A stretch of DNA of 40,000 nt from an uncultured Gammaproteobacteria bacterium (GTDB lineage: Bacteria; Pseudomonadota; Gammaproteobacteria; Arenicellales; JAANXG01). Both the position numbers and the translations under genes were made by a program. Location of the stretch: assembly GCA_947259705.1 (NCBI GenBank), contig CAMYNL010000026.1, forward strand, positions 1 to 40,000, read 5' to 3'. How positions within the stretch are numbered: position 1 is the first letter of the stretch; the number at the start of each line of letters is the position of its first letter. Shown here one piece after another: positions 35,803-40,000 of the stretch. The notes below the pieces were generated by a model that did not search any database, was not told the origin of the DNA, and saw only the letters and a list, made by a program, of their open reading frames with translations.

Positions 35803-36156
35803 ATGAGTGTTCCAGCGACTGAGATGCCAGCGCCATTGGATTTTACCGACAGCGCGGCGGCCAAGGTCAAAGAATTGATCGAGGATGAGAAGAATCCGGC
35901 TCTTAAGCTGCGCGTGTTTGTGCAGGGTGGGGGTTGTTCCGGGTTCCAGTATGGGTTCACCTTCGACGAGGAGCGTAACGAGGACGATACCGCCATCGAC
36001 AAAGGCGGTGTGACGCTGTTGATCGACCCAATGAGTTTCCAATACCTGATGGGCGCCAAGATCGATTACCGGGAAGACCTGGAGGGAGCGCGGTTCATCA
36101 TCAACAACCCCAATGCCACCACCACCTGTGGCTGCGGCTCTTCTTTTTCCGCCTGA
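35803..36156 (+). CDS. erpA: Iron-sulfur cluster insertion protein ErpA
   Basis: The 117-residue A-type carrier receives Fe-S clusters and passes them to apo-proteins. The three ligand cysteines are Cys45 ([11 protein letters not shown]), Cys109 and Cys111 ([10 protein letters not shown]), spaced as in E. coli ErpA. The ATG at 35803 has GGAGG five bases upstream; the in-frame extension to 35731 lies inside the promoter and was rejected. A strong terminator follows. Confidence 0.95.
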   Translation: MSVPATEMPAPLDFTDSAAAKVKELIEDEKNPALKLRVFVQGGGCSGFQYGFTFDEERNEDDTAIDKGGVTLLIDPMSFQYLMGAKIDYREDLEGARFIINNPNATTTCGCGSSFSA

Positions 36157-36184
36157 CCAGGTCTTTTCAAGGCACTGATTACCG

Positions 36185-36213
36185 AATCGGGGAAGGCACG
36201 GCCTTCCCCGATT
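36185..36213 (+). terminator. Rho-independent terminator after erpA
   Basis: A perfect 13-bp stem, AATCGGGGAAGGC (36185-36197) with GCCTTCCCCGATT (36201-36213), has a three-base loop and is followed by TTCGTTTGGTTG. It ends transcription of the argC-erpA run before the CoA-transferase gene. Confidence 0.85.
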
Positions 36214-36298
36214 TCGTTTGGTTGTCAGTTGCGCATAGCGCGGCGCCTGCATCGTCAGGACGGCCGGACTCTTCAAGAGGCGATTACAGGATGGGACT

Positions 36299-37528
36299 TT
36301 GCCTGGCCCCTTGAAAGGCATCAGGGTGCTGGATCTGTCGAGGATCCTGGCGGGTCCATGGGCCACACAACTGCTAGGCGATTTGGGCGCTGAGGTCATA
36401 AAGATAGAAAGACCCGGTGGCGGTGACGATACGCGCAGCTGGGGACCACCGTTCGCGAACGCGCCGCACCCGGGTGCCGATCCCGTATCGGCGTATTTTC
36501 TCAGCACGAATCGCGGCAAGCGATCGGTGGCCGTGGATTTCACCCACCCCGGTGGCCAGCGCGTGGTTGCCGGACTCGTTGCCAGGACCGATGTCTTCAT
36601 AGAAAACTTCAAACGTGGCGGGTTGGCCAGGTACGGCCTGGACTACCCGACGCTGTCGGGTCTCAATCCGGGCCTGGTCTACTGTTCCATCACCGGCTTC
36701 GGGCAGACCGGCCCCGACCGTGATCGAGCCGGCTACGACTTCATGATCCAGGGCATGGGCGGATTGATGAGTGTGACCGGGCAGCCGGACGGCACGCCCG
36801 GGGCGGAGCCGATGAAGGTCGGGGTGGCGATGGCCGACGTACTCACAGGTCTTTATGCTGCCAACGCGATACAGGCGGCCCTGCTGCAAAGAGGAACAGG
36901 TGGTCGCGGGCAATTCATCGATCTTGCCCTTTTCGACGTACAGCTGGCGACCTTGGCCAACCAGGCCATGAATTACCTGGTCAGCGGCACGTCACCCTCC
37001 CGACTGGGCAACAGTCATCCCAACATCGTCCCTTATCAGGCATTTACCGCGTCCGACGGCTACTTTGTCATCGCCGCCGGTAACGACCGGCAGTTTGCCG
37101 ATCTATGCGCCGTGGCGGGTGTTCCGGAACTGTCCGCGGACAGGCGTTTTCACACCAACGCCGATCGTGTGCGCAATCGGGATGTGCTGATACCCTTGCT
37201 GGCCGCCAGGATTTCGCAGGCGCCATGCGGTCACTGGCTGCGTACGCTCAATGCGGCCGCGGTACCTTGCGGACCGATCAACAGCGTCGCCCAGGCGTTC
37301 GCGGAGCCCCAGGCCCGGGCCAGGGGAATGCGACTGGATCTGCCGCTTGGCAATGCCGGGGCTACAGTGCCCAGCGTCGCCAATCCGATACGCTACTCTG
37401 AAACCGGCATTGAATACGCTGATGCGGCTCCGTTGCTGGGCGAGCATACCGAGGCGGTCTTGCGCGGGGAGTTGGGGCTCACGGATTCAGATATTCACGA
37501 GCTGCGAGCAGAGGGCTGCATCACCTGA
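36299..37528 (+). CDS. CaiB/BaiF family (class III) CoA-transferase
   Basis: The 409-residue protein has the class III transferase signatures: GIRVLDLSRILAGPWATQLL near the N-terminus, GAEVIKIERP, SITGFGQTGP and GYDFMIQGMGGLM. The catalytic Asp180 is in VAMADVLTGLYA. The last third includes AAVPCGPINSVAQAF. It transfers CoA between carboxylic acids through an aspartyl-CoA intermediate; the substrate cannot be told from sequence. The start is TTG at 36299, with AGGA seven bases upstream; a nearby ATG at 36291 is in another frame. It sits between erpA and the M23 gene, where many relatives have anmK, and fits the acyl-CoA theme of the window. Confidence 0.9.
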   Translation: MPGPLKGIRVLDLSRILAGPWATQLLGDLGAEVIKIERPGGGDDTRSWGPPFANAPHPGADPVSAYFLSTNRGKRSVAVDFTHPGGQRVVAGLVARTDVFIENFKRGGLARYGLDYPTLSGLNPGLVYCSITGFGQTGPDRDRAGYDFMIQGMGGLMSVTGQPDGTPGAEPMKVGVAMADVLTGLYAANAIQAALLQRGTGGRGQFIDLALFDVQLATLANQAMNYLVSGTSPSRLGNSHPNIVPYQAFTASDGYFVIAAGNDRQFADLCAVAGVPELSADRRFHTNADRVRNRDVLIPLLAARISQAPCGHWLRTLNAAAVPCGPINSVAQAFAEPQARARGMRLDLPLGNAGATVPSVANPIRYSETGIEYADAAPLLGEHTEAVLRGELGLTDSDIHELRAEGCIT

Positions 37529-37535
37529 ACAGCTT

Positions 37536-37564
37536 CCCGGCGCGGCCGCCAGCCCGGCGCCGGG
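37536..37564. terminator. Hairpin between convergent genes
   Basis: CCCGGCGC (37536-37543) pairs with GCGCCGGG (37557-37564) over a 13-base loop, in the short space between the CoA-transferase and M23 stop codons. It lacks T-tracts on either side, so bidirectional termination is only a possibility. Confidence 0.35.
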
Positions 37565-37587
37565 CGGTGATCCGGCTCTCCGCTCGA

Positions 37588-39039
37588 TCAATCGCGGTTG
37601 GCTAGCTGGGTGGCGGCGAATACCGCCATCTTCTCGGTCCAGGACTGGGTCCGTGCGGTAAATGTCTCCCGTTGTTCCTCGGGCAGGGATTTGCCGCGGG
37701 GCGATTTATGGGTGAGCGGGTTGCGATGCACGCCGTTGATGCGGAATTCGTAGTGAAGGTGTGGACCGGTAGCGATACCCGTTCTGCCGATGAACCCGAT
37801 GACCTCACCCTGTTGAACTGTGGACCCGGGGCGCAGTCCCTTTTTGTAGCTGGAAAGGTGGGCGTACAGCGTACTGTACGTTCCCCCGTGCCGCAGCACG
37901 ACGGTCTTGCCATACCCGCCCTTGCGGCCGACGAACTGAACCCTGCCGTCCGCGGTGGCCAACACCGGGGTCCCCCGCGGCGCACTGTAGTCAACGCCCT
38001 TGTGGGCGCGCCACTTCTTGAGCACTGGATGAAACCGGCTGTTGGTAAAGCCCGAGGTGATGCGGCTCAGCTTGACCGGGGTCCGCAGGAAGGTCCCGCG
38101 CAGGCTGTCGCCTTCGGCATTGTAGTAAGCCACCCCGCCGTGGTCGCTTTCGTACCGAAAGGCGTTGAATACCTGACCTTGGTTAATGAATTTCGCGGCC
38201 ACGATATCGCCTGTGCCCACCCGCTTGCCGTCTTCGAACAGCTCCTCGTAAATGACTATGAACCGGTCTGCGGCCCGCAGGTCGAGGGCAAAATCGATGT
38301 CCCAGCCGAATATGGTCACCAACTGCATGATGAGTTTGTCGCTCAGGCCGGCCCGGGCCCCGGCGCTGAAAAGGGAAGAGCGGATGGACCCGCCCACGAT
38401 CCGTTCCCTGACTTCCAGGTCCGCTGGAACGACACTGACCGCGATGTCCTCGTCCGCGATTTCGGCCCGCAGCCATTCGCGGTTGCCGAGATCATAGTTG
38501 ACGGCGGTCAACGCGTTCTGCGCGTCGTATCCGAAGCGCAGCTCACGGCCGGGCATGAGGCGGCGCAACCGTCCGCCCTCCTTGTCCGCGACCAGTTCGA
38601 GGGCCAGGCTGGTACTGTGTCCGAAGCGGCGAAAGATCTTGCCGAGGGTGTCACCGCGCTTGATCTGGTGGGTTTTCCAGGTCAGCTCCGGTTCGGGCGG
38701 GCCGTGGGCGTCCGCTTCGTCCTCGATCGGGGAGACGTCGGGGACCGGCTCCGCCACGGACGGCAAGGGCCCGATGTCTTCTACCGACGTTCTTCCGGTC
38801 AACTCCCGGGCTGGCAGTGCAATGGCGGTGGCGGTCGCTGCGGTTACACCGCCGCCCTCCACCGCCGGTGAATTGGCGTTGGCGAGCCAGCCGTAAAGAC
38901 CCAGGCCCGCGACAATGGAGATGGCCAGCCAACGAGGTCGCAACGCCTGGGCACGACGTGGGACCACCGCGTAACGGCCGTCTACGAGGTGCTTGAGATC
39001 ACGGGCGAATAGCCCGTTATTATGGCCTGTCGGCGGCAC
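37588..39039 (-). CDS. Membrane-anchored M23 peptidoglycan endopeptidase, MepM-like
   Basis: The 483-residue protein has an N-terminal cytoplasmic tail and one transmembrane helix (about 36-53). An acidic Pro-rich linker leads to a LysM/OapA-like domain (about 118-165, WKTHQIKRGDTLGKIFRRFG), a middle domain, and a C-terminal LytM/M23 domain (about 335-440). Zinc ligands are visible in HKGVDYSAPRGTPV (His and Asp) and HLHYEFR (His-x-His). It would cleave peptide cross-links in the wall during growth. The start is GTG at 39039. It is divergent from tyrS, an arrangement common in gammaproteobacteria, and a functional link to the bactofilin is plausible. Confidence 0.93.
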   Translation of the reverse strand: MPPTGHNNGLFARDLKHLVDGRYAVVPRRAQALRPRWLAISIVAGLGLYGWLANANSPAVEGGGVTAATATAIALPARELTGRTSVEDIGPLPSVAEPVPDVSPIEDEADAHGPPEPELTWKTHQIKRGDTLGKIFRRFGHSTSLALELVADKEGGRLRRLMPGRELRFGYDAQNALTAVNYDLGNREWLRAEIADEDIAVSVVPADLEVRERIVGGSIRSSLFSAGARAGLSDKLIMQLVTIFGWDIDFALDLRAADRFIVIYEELFEDGKRVGTGDIVAAKFINQGQVFNAFRYESDHGGVAYYNAEGDSLRGTFLRTPVKLSRITSGFTNSRFHPVLKKWRAHKGVDYSAPRGTPVLATADGRVQFVGRKGGYGKTVVLRHGGTYSTLYAHLSSYKKGLRPGSTVQQGEVIGFIGRTGIATGPHLHYEFRINGVHRNPLTHKSPRGKSLPEEQRETFTARTQSWTEKMAVFAATQLANRD

Positions 39040-39231
39040 AGTCTTACCGTCGGATCGCGCTTTTGGAAGAGTCGATTATTAGTAATTGCAGAACCAGCGG
39101 GGTCATAATCTACGTATAACGCGCGGCCAGGTCAAAAAATTTCCGTGACCGTAGCGCTTTGGCCGATGCTTGTATCAGCGTCTGGAAGAGGCTAGGCTTC
39201 GCCGGATTTTTACCGGGTGAGAACCGCCGGC

Positions 39232-40000
39232 GTGAGTGACAAACGGCAGGCAGTTGACCATGCATTGAAGCTGATCGGGCGCGGCGCCGATGAGGTGATC
39301 CGCGAGGAGGAACTGGTGGAACGCCTGGGCAGCGGCAGGCCGCTGCTGGTGAAGGCCGGATTCGACCCTACCGCCCCTGATCTGCATCTCGGTCATACTG
39401 TACTGATCAACAAACTGCGTCAGTTCCAGGACCTGGGCCATCAGGTGGTGTTCCTGATCGGCGACTTCACGGGCATGATCGGTGACCCGACAGGCAAAAA
39501 CACCACCCGGCCGCCATTGTCGCGGGAGGAGGTGACGCGGAACGCCGAGACCTACCGAGAGCAGATCTTCAAGATCCTGGACCCGTCGCAGACGCGTGTG
39601 GAGTTCAATTCGCGCTGGATGAGCCGCCTCACCGCGGCCGAACTGATCCAGCTGGCGGCGCAGCACACCGTGGCCCGCATGCTCGAACGCGATGATTTCA
39701 GCAAACGGTTTCGCGGTGGCCAGCCGATCGCTGTCCACGAGTTCCTGTACCCCTTGGTCCAGGGGTACGACTCGGTGGTGTTGAAGGCCGACCTGGAGTT
39801 GGGCGGCACGGATCAGAAGTTCAACCTGCTGGTGGGCCGCGAACTGCAGAAACATGCCGGGCAACCGCCCCAGGTGGTGCTGACCATGCCCCTGTTGGAA
39901 GGGCTCGACGGCAGCCAGAAGATGTCCAAATCGCTGGGAAACTATGTCGGTATCACCGAACCGCCCCAGGAGATGTTCGGAAAGCTGATGTCGGTCTCGG
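39232..40000 (+). CDS. tyrS: Tyrosyl-tRNA synthetase, truncated by window end
   Basis: The first 256 codons of a class I aminoacyl-tRNA synthetase that charges tRNA-Tyr. It contains [19 protein letters not shown] (the HIGH-type motif as HLGH), [35 protein letters not shown] and the KMSKS loop ([11 protein letters not shown]). The sequence style is that of the TyrZ-like branch. The GTG at 39232 gives [15 protein letters not shown]; another in-frame GTG at 39217 would add five residues, and neither has a strong ribosome site. The 3' end lies outside the window. Confidence 0.94.
   Translation, partial: MSDKRQAVDHALKLIGRGADEVIREEELVERLGSGRPLLVKAGFDPTAPDLHLGHTVLINKLRQFQDLGHQVVFLIGDFTGMIGDPTGKNTTRPPLSREEVTRNAETYREQIFKILDPSQTRVEFNSRWMSRLTAAELIQLAAQHTVARMLERDDFSKRFRGGQPIAVHEFLYPLVQGYDSVVLKADLELGGTDQKFNLLVGRELQKHAGQPPQVVLTMPLLEGLDGSQKMSKSLGNYVGITEPPQEMFGKLMSVS

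Overview
The window is about 40 kb of high-GC bacterial chromosome. Gene content and order point to a heterotrophic or mixotrophic gammaproteobacterium: argC, a coiled-coil membrane protein, a bactofilin and erpA, then an M23 peptidase divergent from tyrS, plus a MerR-type LiuR regulator. The genus cannot be fixed from sequence alone. No rRNA, tRNA, CRISPR array or phage was seen.

Layout. (1) 1-3100: a small membrane protein, an atypical enoyl-CoA hydratase-family gene (minus strand) divergent from a 4HBT thioesterase, and two gene-poor stretches. (2) 3111-5958: one secreted nonaheme cytochrome c with an N-terminal Ig/cadherin-like module, closed by a terminator. (3) 6180-13790, minus strand: a leucine/isovalerate catabolic cluster, liuR-liuA-thiolase-liuB-liuC-liuD. 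It is divergent from icmF, a B12-dependent fused isobutyryl-CoA mutase. A perfect 16-bp palindrome between the two is a likely LiuR operator. (4) 17217-18148: a CBS-domain protein and a lipoprotein. (5) 18499-25539: an acyl-CoA synthetase followed by a complete LivGHM-binding protein-LivF-type ABC importer. A PaaK-like ligase at 27370 probably belonged to the same unit. (6) 25540-27369: a compositionally foreign segment separates that ligase from the importer. It holds a low-GC HEAT-repeat gene with the architecture of a solitary integron gene cassette, and a DEDDh exonuclease. (7) 28798-33196: a P2-like cation ATPase, a class II glutamine amidotransferase and an AhpD-like protein. (8) 33351-40000: argC, a coiled-coil membrane protein, bactofilin, erpA, a CaiB/BaiF CoA-transferase, an M23 peptidase (minus strand) and a truncated tyrS.

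How the genes work together. Much of the window is acyl-CoA metabolism. The Liv-type importer with its ligases would bring in and activate carboxylic acids. The Liu enzymes take isovaleryl-CoA to HMG-CoA, and the thiolase handles acetoacetyl-CoA. IcmF isomerises branched and linear acyl-CoAs. The HMG-CoA lyase (LiuE) that should complete the leucine route is not here.

The strongest unexpected signal is the orphan integron-type cassette at 25675-26361. Its two ends, joined in silico, regenerate a complete attC-like site with complementary R''/R' boxes and extrahelical bases, yet no integrase or array is visible.
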